A DNA stretch of 5,629 nt from Acidithiobacillus ferruginosus. GTDB taxonomy: Bacteria; Pseudomonadota; Gammaproteobacteria; Acidithiobacillales; Acidithiobacillaceae. The translations under genes were made by a program, and so were the position numbers. The notes under the pieces were generated by a model. The model was given only the letters and a program-made list of their open reading frames with translations, did no database searches and was not told where the DNA came from. The stretch is from assembly GCF_018854495.1 (NCBI RefSeq), contig NZ_JABBDR010000104.1, forward strand, positions 1-5,629. The letters run 5' to 3'. Below, piece after piece: positions 5,380 to 5,629 of the stretch; positions within the stretch are counted from its first letter, which is position 1; each line of letters opens with the position of its first letter.

Positions 5380-5629
5380 ATGGCCGATGCCGACAACAAA
5401 ATCATCATCATTGACGACGATCCCACGGGTTCGCAGACCGTGCATTCGTGCCTGCTGCTCACCCGCTGGGATGTGGAAACGCTGGGCGTCGCCCTGAGCG
5501 ATCCGGCCCCGCTCTTTTTCATCCTCAGCAACACCCGGGGCATGGTGGGGGAGCGGGCGGCGGCGGTGATCCGCGACATCTGCCGGAATCTGCGGGTGGC
5601 GCTGGATCGGGCGGCATCGGCGGGGCGGG
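5380..5629 (+). CDS. Four-carbon acid sugar kinase family protein (DUF1537 type), 5' part
   Basis: Only the first 83 codons are in the window; the gene continues past the right edge. The frame opens with a short polar tail, a hydrophobic strand (KIIII, 7-11), then DDDPTGSQTVH (12-22), the N-terminal signature of the DUF1537 / four-carbon acid sugar kinase family. FFILSNTRG (46-54) follows, with N51-T52-R53 in the expected sugar-acid binding region. Known members phosphorylate erythronate, threonate or related sugar acids with ATP. Related kinases act on branched sugar acids in pathways with RuBisCO-like proteins, as I recall. The start is fixed by AAGGA at 9 nt and by the 12-nt gap from the preceding stop. 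It is almost certainly co-transcribed with the ThDP-enzyme gene and under the same IclR-type control. The C-terminal nucleotide-binding domain cannot be inspected, and the exact substrate cannot be told from this part. Confidence 0.85.
   Translation, partial: MADADNKIIIIDDDPTGSQTVHSCLLLTRWDVETLGVALSDPAPLFFILSNTRGMVGERAAAVIRDICRNLRVALDRAASAGR

Overview
The window is bacterial chromosome, moderately GC-rich by eye, with short intergenic gaps and Shine-Dalgarno led genes, which points to a proteobacterium. From memory, an IclR regulator diverging from a transketolase/phosphoketolase-type gene and followed by a four-carbon acid sugar kinase would fit an Acidithiobacillus-like autotroph. Nothing in the sequence proves that, so the organism call is tentative.

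Left part (about 59-1719, minus strand): three genes read leftwards and look like one transcription unit. They are a 109-aa orphan with a GTG start (1390-1719), a 292-aa DUF6671-type protein carrying two C-terminal zinc ribbons (445-1323), and a second 109-aa orphan (59-388). A perfect 20-bp palindrome sits between the first two genes. The three are not linked in any obvious way to the sugar-phosphate genes on the right.

Middle (1720-2271): about 550 bp without a convincing gene. It holds an AT-rich island near 1819-1880 with small palindromes, probably the promoter zone of the leftward genes. The rest shows only short unsupported reading frames.

Right part (2272-5629): an IclR-family regulator (minus, 2272-3051) diverges from a 739-aa thiamine-diphosphate enzyme (plus, 3148-5367). 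That enzyme mixes transketolase signatures in its N-terminal half with phosphoketolase signatures in its C-terminal half. Twelve bases after it starts a four-carbon acid sugar kinase (DUF1537 type, 5380 onward), cut by the window edge. The 96-bp divergent control region contains two adjacent inverted repeats overlapping the predicted promoters of both directions. The simplest reading is an IclR-controlled carbohydrate-acid or sugar-phosphate operon. The kinase would make a phosphorylated sugar acid, and the ThDP enzyme would cleave, transfer or rearrange a ketose phosphate. The substrate is unknown. This TK/XFP hybrid plus kinase pair is the best candidate here for undescribed biochemistry.
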